Source: Isochrysis galbana | Lineage: Eukaryota > Haptophyta > Isochrysidales > Isochrysidaceae | NCBI GenBank assembly: GCA_018136815.1 | Contig: CM030939.1 | Span: forward strand, 2,907,419-2,971,418 | Direction: 5' to 3' | Length of the DNA: 64,000 bases | In this document: piece after piece, positions 32,066-43,440 of the stretch | Layout of the letters: each line of letters opens with the position of its first letter | Position numbering within the stretch: position 1 is the first letter of the stretch | Notes under the pieces: generated by a model | The model's input: only the letters and a program-made list of their open reading frames with translations | Databases searched by the model: none | Told to the model about the DNA's origin: nothing | Position numbers and translations under genes: made by a program

Positions 32066-32315
32066 GGGTCGCCATCGCTCCAGCTACACCGACGTAGGTG
32101 CGGCTGCGAAGAGTGCCACTGTGCGGTGAAGGAGAGAGATTAGCCATGGCTGACTCACAACCATGTCGAAACAAGCGAATGCTTGTTCGTGGCCGGATAT
32201 GGTTGTTGAGGCCCGCTATCATCTCGAGGAGGGCAGCGTACTCTCGGTCGCGCTTTTCGTCGCGAAGTTGTTGAGCATCGATCGTGGACTGCATGTGAGC
32301 AAGGCGGTCGGCCAA
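32062..32315 (-). pseudogene. Retroelement fragment: methyltransferase-like domain tail
   Basis: The minus strand reads MANLSPSPHSG, then RSRTYVGVAGAMATHWMP, nearly the same as the C-terminal end of the methyltransferase-like domain at 2160-2240. Upstream, instead of the rest of that domain, it has a coiled-coil-like stretch (LRDEKRDREYAALLEMIAGL). It is a hybrid fragment and cannot encode the full domain. Confidence 0.75.
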
Positions 32316-32332
32316 GAGGTCGGCGACGCCCC

Positions 32333-33388
32333 CCTCAAGATATTAAAGGGGAGGAGCCGCACGCTTGCGGCTCCCAGCCACAGGAGCCAGGGGATGCGAT
32401 ACCTCGCAGAGAAGTTAGAGTCACGGAAGACGAAAGATTCATAAGCAGATTTAACAACATCTGGCTACACGCTGACACCGATTACTTAAAAGAGATAGCC
32501 GGCACCGGGAATATGGCGAAAGCCGAAGAAATCCAATACTACCACCAACCGGCAAAATGGGAGGGCGGATATAAAGGCCCGAGATTTATGGAATACCCGC
32601 TGGCGGATGAATACGCCATACAAAAAGGAAGGGTCGCACTAGACGCGATCACCGTCTCCGACATCACCAAAGAAGTGATCAAAACAAATCGGAAAAACGC
32701 CCCACAAGCGGCGAGGACCGCGTGGGAGAATAGACTTAGCATCACGAAAGAGGAATGGAAACACATAGCTAGACTATACACAATGCCGCTGCTAAAACAC
32801 ACGGATAAACACCTACACTTCAAACATATCACGCACAGAAGGATCGGCACTAGAAATAGATTCCCAGACAGCCCGACAGACAAATGCAGACTATGCCACG
32901 GCCACCGAGAAGACTCGTGCCATCTAGCATGGTGCCCCGCGACGAAAACGATATTCGAAACAATAGACGCCCTTACAAAACACACGCCTACTGCTAAGAG
33001 ATCGCGTGCACAGAAAGTGAAAGATAGACTCTTCGCATACCCCGGTACGAGCACTCCCGATAGCCTAAAAGCGCTCTACATAATAGCATGGAAACACATA
33101 ATAAAAGACTTCTACAGAGTAGAGTTCGAGGCGCACAACTACCACTATATACCAGTCCTGGAGTCCACGCTGATAAGATTCGCCACCCTGGTCCGAGGCA
33201 ATGTTCCGCCGGATCCTCATAATTCTATGCGCACGTATAAGGCCGCTCAGGGGAGAAAACCTAAGATAAAAAAAATGACAGAACTCAGCAACCCTGTATT
33301 TACCAAGGATGAACAAGGCAGGCTACAACTAAGTAAAGAATTTGGCCTAGTAGCAAAAGCCCTCGGCCTAGCTGAGAGGCTCGCATGA
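32333..33388 (+). pseudogene. LINE reverse transcriptase fragment
   Basis: Open frame from about 32333 (no ATG until 32513) to 33388. It contains WEGGYKGPRFMEYPLADEYA, HFKHITHRRIGTRNRF, CRLCHGHREDSCHLAWC (the RT-type zinc finger) and ALYIIAWKHIIKDFYRVEF, all aligned with the C-terminal third of the 18590-20493 copy but clearly diverged, so it is a different LINE subfamily. 5'-truncated. 33389-33725 is its 3' untranslated region, ending GCGAGGCGAGAATATTAAA and a T run. Confidence 0.8.
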
Positions 33389-34072
33389 AAAGACGCGACA
33401 ACCCGCTCCGACCGTATGTCAAGACTGGAGACCGACCATAACTACGGACATGCCGGACGAACGGACTTACACACTAGTACGACTACACCCCGAAGCACTT
33501 ACATTATAAACAAGTCACTCAACGGAACAAGAGGGAGGCGAGAACATACCGTTGGGGACAGGTGCACCCCGCTCAGCTCTGACCCCCCAAACGACCCGGG
33601 CCCCTAAGTAGAGCACGAGGGGAGTTGCCGCAAGGCAGGGAGGGAGGGAGAGGAAGGAGAGAGCGTGGCTTCGTGAGTGTCTTCCATTGCCACGGGCGAG
33701 GCGAGAATATTAAAAAGTTTTTTTTTCCGCCTCTTGCGATGGGCATCCCCTTCTTGGGTGTCCCATCGGGGGGGGTGTTGCGGTCGGGGGGAGAGCCGCC
33801 CCTTTGGGCTTCCCAAAGAGAGGCCCTCTCTCTTTACTTTCCCGCCTTCGCGTGTTTTGGTTTCTCCCTTCGGGTTGCATCCTCTCCGTCCGATCGGGAT
33901 CCTCCGATCCCGATCTCCCTCTCTTTCCCCCGTGTGTTAGGATAGGGGTGATCGCTCTCGATCCCCCTCCCTTGTTTTCTCATGTGTGCGCCCCCTTTCT
34001 TTCCTTGTGCGCGCCCCGTGTGTTTCCCGTTTCCCGCGCTTTCTCTTGTCCCAGAGTTCCGAGAGTCGCGCC

Positions 34073-34490
34073 CATGGCCGCACTCCCCGGGGCTCTGGGC
34101 GAGCTCTCTCGACCACCGTCGCCCCAGGCTTGTGTGAGCGGTGTTCCCGCCGGTGCCATGCCTCCATCCAGCCCCAGCGCTCCTTGTGCTCAGCCCTCCG
34201 TGAGCACGGTCGCCCCTGGAGAGCCCCATCCCTTGTCTCAACAATCTTTAGAGTCCCAATCCACATCCACAGCCACAGCCACTCCACTCCGCCAGTCACA
34301 ATACCCTCGGTTGTCCGCCAATGTCGACCAAGGTCCCGCCCAACTACACTTTAAAAATTTCACCGTCCAACCACAGAAACCCACCGCCGGAATAGCACCC
34401 CCTCTCAATCTTCAATTTCAAGCATCGACGAGAAGGCGTGTAGCGAATAACAGAGGCGATGCCTTTCATGGCTGTGTAATTGGCCAGTAG
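34073..34490 (+). CDS. Pro/Ser/Thr-rich ORF, origin unknown
   Basis: From ATG 34073: MAALPGALGELSRPPSPQAC, then Ser/Thr/Pro-rich text and FKNFTVQPQKPTAGIAPPLN. The frame is open upstream to 33804 through CT-rich sequence. It starts soon after a LINE terminus and has no recognisable domain. It may be the start of a gag gene or a host fragment. 34491-34715 is gene-free and contains the 3' flank of ispD. Confidence 0.25.
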
Positions 34491-34715
34491 CGAAGGGCGG
34501 AGGCGATACCATCAATGGAAGTGAAAGTGGCTTGAGCTAGGCGAGCTTGTTGCACTCGGTGTGCTATTTGTCGTCCCCTTGACCACCCCTAGGCACGAGG
34601 TAGATGGCTAACTCCCCAGCCCTAGGCATGTGATGGCGAGCGCGAGAAGGCACAGTGCATGTCGTCCCCTCCAGCACCCCTTATAGCCCACGTGTGCTGG
34701 CGCGCCAGCAACCAA

Positions 34716-35884
34716 TCAAGCGGCGCGTGATTTGAGGATCTCCTTGGCGATCACGATATCCTCGGGTGTCGTGAGCTTGAGGTTGGTGTACTCACCGAGC
34801 GTAATCTTGACCGGTTTGCCGATCTGTGCGATGAGTTGCCCGGCTGAGGATCAGACGTCTCGGCGGTTCAAGTGACAGCCTGCGCTGTCTTCACCCACAG
34901 GAGTGCAGCAGAGACAATAGCACGAGCCAAGCTGGGTGGTGAATTGACTTGTGGTTGGATGCCGCACACCTGCTCGACTACCGAGACATCATCCGTCACT
35001 TCGAGGTTGTTCTCGTTGCACTGGCGAAAGCCCTCCCGAAGAATCTGGCCCGGGAAACAGGAGCAAAATTTCGTTGAACCGGGCAGTGCACCCGCTCACT
35101 CCAGCCGTTGATATCACCCCTCTCACATCCCGGGATTGTGCCACCCTCACCTCGGGGCGAACAACCTGTGGCGTGTGGATCTCCCACAGTGTCTTCCGGT
35201 CAAGTGTGCGCTTCACAAACTCGCCATCCTGAGATTCCTTTACCGTCGCCTTCATCGGCACGGCAAGAACCTGCAAGGGCGGGCCGTGCGCGCTGCCGAT
35301 GAGCCGAGCTGAGCAGTGAATGTTAGGCCAGCGGGCCGCTAGGCACGTCTTGACAAGACGGGGGAGCTCGCACAGGCTGAGGGTGCACTAACCGCAGCGC
35401 CGTGTTCCGCGGCGTCGTCCAGGCAGCGGTGTATCTCGTCGAGAGTCACAAGCGGCCTCGCCGCGTCGTGCACAGCGACCAGCGTGCACGAGTCGTCAAC
35501 CATCGCAAGTCCGTTTTCGACTGAGTTCTGCCGCTCTGCGCCCGGCGGCGCAAAGACGATGCGCTCGTCGGCGTCAGCGGCGGCTGCGACGAAGTCAAGC
35601 GTGCGAAACTCAGGCGCAAGCACCACCACCAGCTTGGCCAGCCCCTCCACTCGCTGCAGCAGCTCGATCGAGAGCTGGAGGACCGACTTGCCGTCGAGTT
35701 CGAGAAACTGCTTGGGCATCGGCTTGCCCTTGCTGTCTGTTGCGCCCATCCGCTTGCCCGAGCCGCCGGCGAGAAGGACGGCGGCGACGCGCTCACTCGG
35801 GCCCAGCATACGCACCGTGGGCACGCGCACGCACAGCGCGCCGCTCAGCGCGAGCAGAAGCGAGAGAGCGCGCGTCGGCATCAT
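34716..35884 (-). CDS. ispD: 2-C-methyl-D-erythritol 4-phosphate cytidylyltransferase (IspD)
   Basis: Four in-phase exons on the minus strand, 35884-35393, 35270-35151, 35044-34970 and 34823-34716, give 264 residues. Donors are GTTAGT, GTGAGG and GTGTGC. The enzyme joins CTP and methylerythritol phosphate in the plastid MEP route to isoprenoids. Residues 1-25 ([20 protein letters not shown]) look like a signal peptide, and a short stretch follows before the enzyme, fitting a bipartite leader for a secondary plastid. Motifs: [14 protein letters not shown] and [11 protein letters not shown] (nucleotide loop), [39 protein letters not shown] and the C-terminal [20 protein letters not shown]. All family signature blocks are present, so the gene looks intact. 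Confidence 0.92.
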
Positions 35885-36765
35885 CTCGCCGTCGTCGGGC
35901 TCAACTCTCTCTCTCCCCCTCCCCGTCTCTCTCTCTCCTCTTCTCGTCCCTCCCTTCCCTCTCTCTTCTCTCCTCCTCTATCTTCTCTTCTCATCTACTC
36001 TCTTTGTTGTTCTTCTCCTGGCTTCCCCTCCTCCCTCTTCTTCCTCCCCTCTCTCCCTCTCCTCTCGACTCCCGGCCCCATAATCTTTCCCCACTCGCTC
36101 CTCTCGCTCGTCCTCTCTTATTTTCTCTCTTCCATCTTCTCTCGCTCCCCTCTCTCTTCTCTCTTTGTGCTCCTTCTTCTCCCTCCTCTTCTCCCTCTTC
36201 TCCCTCTTTTTCTCCCCTCGCTTCTCTCTCCTCTCTCCTCTCTCTCTTCCCTCGACCGTCTTTCGTTTCCCCCTTCACTTCTTCATCTCCTTCTTGTAAT
36301 TTCCTCTAGGAGTACAATATTTCTCCCCGCCTCTCCTTCCCCCTCCTCGCTGTCTCTCAGCTCCCACTTCTCACGCTGCTGCTGGCAGATCTCTTCCCTC
36401 TCTCCACTGGCCAACGTGCGCGAGGATGCTGCGCTCTCTCGCGAAAGTATTTAGGGACAGAGTAATAATCAAAGATTGCAATAGTTATGGCCCGCCCGGC
36501 CTAAGGGCGACGAAAATTTTGGGGGTTGTAAGCGCTTACAACTCTGGATTTTACGTCCTTTCATAAGCGTTTATACGCGTGTAAGCGCTTACGTAAGCGG
36601 TTATTCGGGGGGTTTTGAGTCATCTCAACAGTGACCCAAGAGTGGCTCAACTGCGAGATTTCTTGAGTCGCCGCTCTTGAGTTACTCTTGAGCCAGGACT
36701 CTCAAACTCTTCTAGTGGGGAGAGTTGAGTTCGCGCGCTGTGCCAACTGTCACTCAACAAAAGAG
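35885..36765. other. CT-rich tract and palindrome cluster between divergent genes
   Basis: 35900-36450 is almost pure CTCT/TTCT, the 5' flank of ispD. 36520-36605 holds two GTAAGCGCTTAC palindromes and several related TAAGCG motifs. 36615-36735 contains repeated CTTGAG/TTGAGT words ahead of the SANT-like gene. No gene seen. Confidence 0.5.
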
Positions 36766-38349
36766 ATGGCGGGGGAGGAGGTGCGCGCCGCCATCCGCGC
36801 GCCCAACGATGCCCTGCACCCTGCCACGTGGGATGCAGGCCAAGGGGTATGTGTTGAAGCGGCGGAGCCTGCAGGCCCCTTTGGATCACCGCGGACAGAC
36901 ACCCTCGCCTCGCCTCGACGCCACAGGGGGTGAAGAAGCCGCGGAGCCGCAACTGGCGGTGGAGCGATGAGCGCAAGCTCAAGCTTCTCCGCCAAGTGGT
37001 CATCGCCGGGAAGAAGGCCTTCCAGACCGCACGGGGCGCGAAGGCCGACGCGGAGTTCACGTCGCAGGCAGACGTGTGGATGAACGGGGAGACGGGCATC
37101 CTCCCCGTCCTCTTCCGCAATGGTGATGGCCAGACGACTTTCACACCCAGCGAGGGCGAGCCGCTACCGGGGCACCAGTCGACGATGCTAGCGCTGAAGA
37201 AGTGGCTCAGCGTGTGTTCTGCTGCCATGCACCTTGCCCAGCCCCTCCCTCACCGCGAACGCGAACGCTTCAGCACACTCAAACTGTGCACGCCCCCCCC
37301 CCCCCCCCCTGCGGCTCGCATCGCAGGACGGCCGCCACTTGTACACGCAGGGCAAGGAGCAGGCGGAGCCCATCGACGTGGACCACCCCACCAACACCAC
37401 CGGAACAAAGGCCGAGGAGGATCTCACGGAGTTCCAAACCCTACTCATCGAGGTGGCTGCGTTCAAGCGCGAGGCTGAGCTGGAGGCCACGGAGAACGGA
37501 GAACAAGGTGGCGAAGGCGGCAGAGATGGCTGCGAGGTCCGCGCAGGATGCGGCGGCAAAGGCAGCGTACAAGGATTTGTCTGTGGAAGAGTTGATGGTA
37601 AGTGGCGTTACCTTCCTGCCCTCTTGCCTCTTGCACGCTCGTACACATTCTCAACTCCATCCCTTGACGGTATCCCCCCTATGGCCATAATGTAGGCTGC
37701 TGACGCCATGGGTCAGCGCATGAAGACAAGCGCGTCAAGTGCGGAGAGCACGGCATCGTCGACTGCCGACTTGCCCGACCGCATCTCAGTGGAGAACTGG
37801 CTCATCGAGTACGCGTGCGAGGAGGTGAAGGAGATGTGCCTGTCGGTGGACGACATCGTGAAGACGAAGGAAAAGTGGCCCAAGGGGTATGGCTTGGAGT
37901 GCGACGACGAGTTGACGTATTTTTTTGTGCGCTCACTCACCAAGCGACCCAATGCACAAGGCCGCAAGGCCGGCGCCGCGCGTGACAGCATCGCTGAGTT
38001 GGTGGCGATGCGCAAGCAGGACAAGGAAGGAGAGAAGAAGGAAAGGGCGGCCGAGTTGCAGGCTGCTGCTGATCGAGAGGAGCGGGCCGCCGCACGTGAT
38101 GAGCAGCGCTTGCAGCTCATGCGACAGGAGATGGCGCACCGCGTTGAGATGGACGCTGCCAAGCTAAAGGCACAAGAAGTTGAGCGCATGCGGGCCGCAC
38201 GCCGCGAGGAGTCACGAGAGGAGCGCGAGGAGCGCCGGGAGGAGCGGCAAGCTGAGATGCACAAGAACTTGATGCAAATGATGGCGCAGTTTGCGCAGGC
38301 ACAAAAGGCAATGGTCGAGGGCATTGCATCGGCGCGTGGTGGTGCTTGA
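36766..38349 (+). CDS. SANT/Myb-like DNA-binding candidate with coiled coil, frameshifted
   Basis: Predicted exons 36766-36846, 36927-37211, 37327-37597 and 37696-38349, with GTATGT, GTGTGT and GTAAGT donors. Exon 2 carries NWRWSDERKLKLLRQVVIAG, spaced like a SANT/Myb-type helix set. Exon 4 has a second compact region (ENWLIEYACEEVKEMCLSVD) and a long Arg/Glu/Ala coiled coil, finishing MMAQFAQAQKAMVEGIASAR. Exon 3 is out of frame with exon 4 unless one unit of a 7-base tandem duplication (GGAGAAC at 37491-37497 and 37498-37504) is ignored. This make-up occurs in host regulators and in helper proteins of DNA transposons; I cannot tell which. The gene as read is probably broken or mis-assembled at that point. 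Confidence 0.55.
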
Positions 38350-38538
38350 GCTCAGTATCACACAACAAGGGGTAGTGCGTTGTGCCTTGGCGTTCGCCTC
38401 CGCATGCTTTGTCTTGCTTACCACTGGCGCTTCTTCCTTCTTGGTTGAAGAGTTTTAGTTGTATTTTCCATTGTAAGAAGTAAATGGCAAAAGGTGCGAC
38501 TAATAGCAACTCGCCTCTCCCCTCCCCCTCTCTCCCTA

Positions 38539-38960
38539 ATGCGCGGTCAAATGACAAAATGCCTATCGGGACGCGCGCGGCCCCGCGCAGGTGGAGCGCG
38601 CAGGCGAGACGCGCAGCGCGCAACGCGAGCGTCGGCCGGTCGCGCACAGCGAGTGCGGCGAGCAGCGAGCAGCCGGTCCACGGTCCACGGCCGCGAAGGC
38701 GGCGGCGGGCCCCGCCGCCGCACCTCCGCCCGCCGCCGCGCCGCCTCCCTCCTCCCTCCCCACGCAGTAGGCGGCCCACGTGCATAGGGAGTAGCACGGT
38801 CCCATCGTGCGCGGGCGCGCGGGCGCGCCGCCCGTGTAGCGGCAGCAGCACAGCGCGCGCAGCAGCAAGTGCAGCCGCGCAAGCTCCGAGTCGGCCGTGG
38901 TGCCCGCGCCGAAGAGCAACTCCCCACTTGGCCGTGCAGCTCCTTGTGTGTCACGGGTGG
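38539..38960 (+). repeat. Dispersed GC-rich repeat, copy B
   Basis: Direct repeat of 9139-9530, starting GCGCGGTCAAATGACAAAAT, with small insertions (for example an extra GCGAGCAGC). It follows the 3' end of the SANT-like gene. 38960-39160 is unique. Confidence 0.75.
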
Positions 38961-39162
38961 TTTTGCGTGGTGTGTGGTGTGCACCCTGCCTCCTGCCTAG
39001 AACTAGAACTTCTATTGGGATGAGGAGGGGGAGAGGGCCGCATGAGTCGAGCCGTGATCTCCCCCCTTCTCTCCTTGTTCGCTTGTGTGAGTCTCCCACG
39101 CAATCCCCCCGTGTGTGCGTTTGATTTGCAAGCGATACTGTTAGTGTACCGCGCCCTCGGCG

Positions 39163-39226
39163 GGGGGCCCGAAGGAGACGGGAGTCGCCGCGGCACGCTC
39201 CATCGCGTCTAAGTATAAACTTAGTT
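39163..39226 (-). repeat. Palindromic-head repeat, reversed copy
   Basis: Contains GGGCCCGAAGGAGACGGG, then GCACGCTCCATCGCG and the palindrome CTAAGTATAAACTTAGTTG. The same order occurs at 13345-13405. Confidence 0.65.
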
Positions 39227-39462
39227 GTTCTAACGTTGCACCTATCACGGACAAACCTCTCACCCTCCCTTGTGCGCCTTAGACTTAGATAGGCTCCATC
39301 CAGGGGCGTCGACATGGGCCGGCGACGCGCCAGCCAAGGGACGCGGCGGCGGTGTGTTGGCGAGCCTTTGCAGCGGCAATCACCGACATGATAGAGCAAC
39401 GAAAGGCCAAGTCGGTACGGATTGGGCTTAACCTCGTTGTGCACAAAGTTTGTCGAATGAAC

Positions 39463-42272
39463 TCAGACGTCGGTGACCTCGTCTGAGTCAAGGTCAAGTA
39501 CGCTCTCAAGCTTCAGCCGCAGTGCCGCGGCATCAGCATTGGCATCACCACTGTCCATTGCGATTGCGGAGCACGGCTCGCCGCTGCCTGCTTCTTTCTC
39601 TCTCTGTTCTCGCACCTGCTTGCCCGTTTCGAGGATGGCCTCCTCGCTAACCTCAATTAGGTCTCGGCCTAGCACTCCCTCCACCACCGCACGGAGAGCA
39701 CCCTTTTCCGTCTTGCTCGCTAGCAAGCTAATAGCCTCTGCCCGTCCTAGCTGGCCCACCCGGCCGGCCCGGCCGGCTTGGTGGACGTACCCTTCCGCAG
39801 TAGAGGGTGGCGCCAAGAGGATGACAAAGGTGATGTCGCGAAAATCGAGTCCACGCGCCGATGAAACAGGCGCCACGAGCAGAGAGCTGGAGCCGGACTT
39901 GACTACCTCGCTAAATGAGCCCCGCACCCCACCGCCCTTGTCTCGCCGGAAATTCTCGGCGACTTCGAGAGGCCGGTCGCCTATGGAAGGGAAGGAAGTT
40001 GTCAAGCGGGAGAACATCCGCATCAGCACTAGGCGCGGGTGTGACCGCTAGATGAGGCAGCTGTGCGTCGCAGTCGAGCACGTCAGTAGTGAATGGGCAT
40101 ATTCGCACCCTTTGACGGAAGCAGCGCCATGACCGCATAGTTGCCCCATAGCTCCTTGCGCAAAGAAGCTGCGACCTGCAGTGAGGATGAGGGTTGTTCG
40201 AACGGTGTACGACGGGGTTAGGACAGTAGCCTTCGTGAGCGCTCGATATCTGGCAACCAGTGCGCCGTTCAACATGGCAACATGGGTATTATGAGCGAAC
40301 GGAACCAATACTTGAGTTTGGATGAGCTTGTGTGCGAGAGTCGCATATGCGCCAGAGACAGCAATGGAACCAAAGGTGCGGAGCGCAAGGCCGGAATTGG
40401 ACTACCTTCTGCTGCACCTTGCTCAGTGCATGGGGCGTCGCGCCGGCTCACCTCGAGGACATGATCCTCATCCTTTGCAAACACGACAGCTCGACCACGT
40501 CCCGAGGACAATGACGAGAAGCAGAGCTCGGTGAGGGCGGCCTGGCGTGCGGACTCGTCCTCAATCACGCACACCTGCCGGTGTAGGAGAAATGGCTGAT
40601 ATGGGGCGTTGATCCCTGGACCAAGCGTTATTCATGCCATCGAACGAACTCGTGGGCTGGCGCAAACAAACCGACTAGGCTTCGGGCTTACCTTGTGGCT
40701 GATTGAGCTCGGCAAGGCGCGCCACGTCGCCTCGCCCTCCGCCGCTTTTTCGGCCGCTGCAACCAGAGCCGCTGCTTCGTCACCTGAGCCGGCGATTTCC
40801 GCCGCCACTTTGCCACTCGCCCACATGCCTCGCTCGCCCCACTTGATTACCGATCCGTCACCATTGACGAGGGTCGGGTCGGTGAGAGCCGCCTCCGCTA
40901 CGCAACGGCGGACGAGCGAGAGCGAAACGGAAGCGCCGGTGAGGATACGCAGCGTCCCCGGTGGAGCACCACGCAGCAGCTCACGCACGGCGTCGCTCTC
41001 GGGACTGTTGCCGCAGCATACGTCAGCCTCATCAATGACGACTGCACGCAACGCGGAAAGGTCGAGAAACCCGGCAGCCTCGCCCTGGGTGTAGCAAGGA
41101 AGCTGGCCCGGTCAGGTGACTTAACGCCGTGTTAGCGGCCGCGAGCGCGGGCGCACCTCTTCCATGCTGGACTGCAGCTTAGTCATCTGCTGGGCCAGAG
41201 CCCCGGGCGTACACACTAGTACATCCGCATCGCCGAGATCACCAGCGGGGTCAGGTGGAGTCGCTTCGAGTGGCGGTAGGTCCATCTCTGGGATGGGCTC
41301 GTCCTCGTCCGCGCTCTGGCTTCGCGTGGTGACAAGGTCAGCCGAAGTGCTTGCGCCTTCCGCATATCTGGCGTTGGCATCTGATGTGCGGATGGCTGCC
41401 CTACGAGAGAGCAGTGCGAGCACGCGTGCACCCTTTGGCCCGGCATACCGGAAGAGCGAGTCGCGTGCACCCGGCTCATACGAGCGCGTAGCGCGGGAAT
41501 AGCCGCCGAGGGCTTCGTAGGTAGCGCCGGCCACCTGGCGCACGAGTTCTGCGGTGGGTGCGACGATCACAATGAGCGGGCCCCCTCTGGCTGGTACCTT
41601 GATGGTGGGCGTCCGGTAGTTAGGCGCATTGGCGTCGCTGCCGACGACAAGCTTGGGAGAAAGCACGTCGAGCACGTCTGTCGGCGAGAGCCTGTCGCCG
41701 CGCCGTTCGGCGGCCTCCATTGCGCGCGCGACCGCGTCGGCCGAGGCTTCACCACGGGCGGCCAGCTGCTCAGCTGCCGAGGTGATGGCGCACGCCACGT
41801 ACGCCAAAGTCTTGCCTGAGCCGGTCGAGGCCCTCAACACGGCATCGTAAGTGCGCCTTGCGCGGCTTTCGGTAGGCAGCCGCGCTGCGGCGAGAAGGGC
41901 GAGTGAGGCTGACTGCACGGGTGTGGGCAGGGTGAATCCTAGGTCGAACAACCGGTCGGCCAGCCAGGCGGGCGCGCCGTCCCACGCCGGAGCTTTTGGA
42001 GCCTCGGGTGCGGCTGCGTCCAGCAGCTTCTTCAGCCGCGCTGCCTCGCTGTAGTCCTCGGCGGCGATGGCGGCGTTGAGCTGAGTGACGAGCTGGTTGA
42101 TATCATCGGCGGCCGCCGCCACCACCGTCGCCCGCGACACACGTGCCACCCACGCAGGCCGCACAGAGGGCCGTACAGAAGGCCAGAGCGAGAGCAGCGC
42201 CACGCTAAACAGCGCCCACATGCCGCCGCCGCCGAGCCCGCAGCACCCCGTGACTAATGTTAGCCCGGTCAC
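39463..42272 (-). CDS. DEAD-box RNA helicase, probably organelle-targeted
   Basis: Minus-strand gene of at least five exons. Exon 1 (42272 or, more likely, ATG 42221 to 41157) has a hydrophobic leader (MWALFSVALLSLWPSVRP), a Q-motif region (GFTLPTPVQSASL), Walker A ASTGSGKT, PTAELVRQV (Ia) and DVLVCTPGAL (Ib). Exon 2 (41084-40692) has VIDEAD (motif II) and LTGAS, a variant of the SAT motif. Exon 3 (40574-40452) has RAVVFAKDEDHVLEV (motif IV). One or more exons between 40430 and 40200 give VAMLNGALVARYRALTKAT. The last (about 40033-39463) has APVSSARGLDF (motif V) and YVHQAGRAGRVG (motif VI). Unusual features are the Ser-rich insert between Ia and Ib and the acidic tail. The family unwinds RNA with ATP, often in ribosome assembly. 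Exon 4 limits are uncertain. Confidence 0.85.
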
Positions 42273-42807
42273 TCACTATGGGGGTGCGGAGGGCATCAGC
42301 TACAATGGATGAATGAAGGGCAAAATAAGCTCCCTATAGGTTCCGGTAGGATGGATCAGCAAAAAAATTTGGGGGTTCTCCGGCGAAATTTTCGAAAAAT
42401 ACCGAATTCCAGGCCTTCGAAGACGGTGCGCGAAATACAGTCGGGCCCCCCTCCGGTATATTTTTAGTGAGGCTCTTCATGCGAGGCACAAACATGGAAT
42501 GACGAGGAAGCCTGGGACGCCAACTCACTGGGTCTACAAGGCGTGGTTCTATGCACACTGGACCATAAGTCAAGCTCATAATTTTGCACTTAAATGTGTA
42601 CGAACGTATCACAAAACTCAAGACGTTTACGGACGGCATGGTCGTTTTTTTCATCCATTTCAATTGAAAATTTCAACTAGTGACAGCAAACGACGTCACA
42701 TCAAGAAATGCTGTCCTAGTGGCAGAGCCAATTGCCCTTTCCCGCCTCGCACATCTTGTCGAATATCGGCATTGGCGCGAAAACCGCCCGAACGTTAACG
42801 TACCGAG

Positions 42808-43440
42808 ATGCGCTCGAGTGCCCAACTTTCGAACGCTACCGGGCGCGCTGCCGGCGCTTTCTCGGCCGCCCACTGGGATAGAATGCCGCACCAGGCACCA
42901 TATCCAAATATGCCGCCCGAGCAGCCACGCCAATCGCCGCCGCCGCCCGCGCGCATCGCAAAATCGACGGCCGTGTGTGGCGCCGACGACTACGCTAACG
43001 TCACCCGGCCGAACGGGCCGAGCGCCCAACTTTCGAATGCTACCGGGCGCGCTGCCGGCGCTTTCTCGGTCTCCCACTGGGATAGAATGCCGCACCAGGC
43101 ACCATATCCAAATATGCCGCCCAAGCAGCCACGCCAATCGCCGCCGCCGCCCGCGCTCATCGCGAAATCGACGGCCGGGGCCGGCCCGTCAGTGATCACT
43201 CAAGGCTTGATAGATCGCCTACCTCCCGACGCTTGCGTCACTCGAGTAACCGACGACTGTCAATCAAGGACCTCTGCGAGGCCCCAATGGCGCGGACCTC
43301 GTCACGCGAGGAGTCGTCGTCGTCGTCTTCTCTATGAGCGGCCGCGCCTTCCGTCACCGATTCGACGTCATCGAAGGCCACCCGATGCTCCTCCTGGTTC
43401 GATCGAACGGCCCTCTGCCTACGAGCCTGTAGTCATCGCA
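42808..43440 (+). pseudogene. Retroelement protease relic with 206-base direct duplication
   Basis: Two copies of a unit (starting GCCCAACTTTCGAACGCTAC at 42818 and about 43024) encode NATGRAAGAF and a Pro-rich run. The second continues into TAGAGPSVITQGLIDRLPPD, which parallels DTGAGPSVVTTSLLSSLPND of the left-edge element. A few frames later FRHRFDVIEGHPMLLL parallels its second protease block. The active-site Asp is replaced (STAGAG) and frames shift, so it is dead. It is probably a relative, not a copy, of the left-edge element. 42273-42807 is gene-free. Confidence 0.65.
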
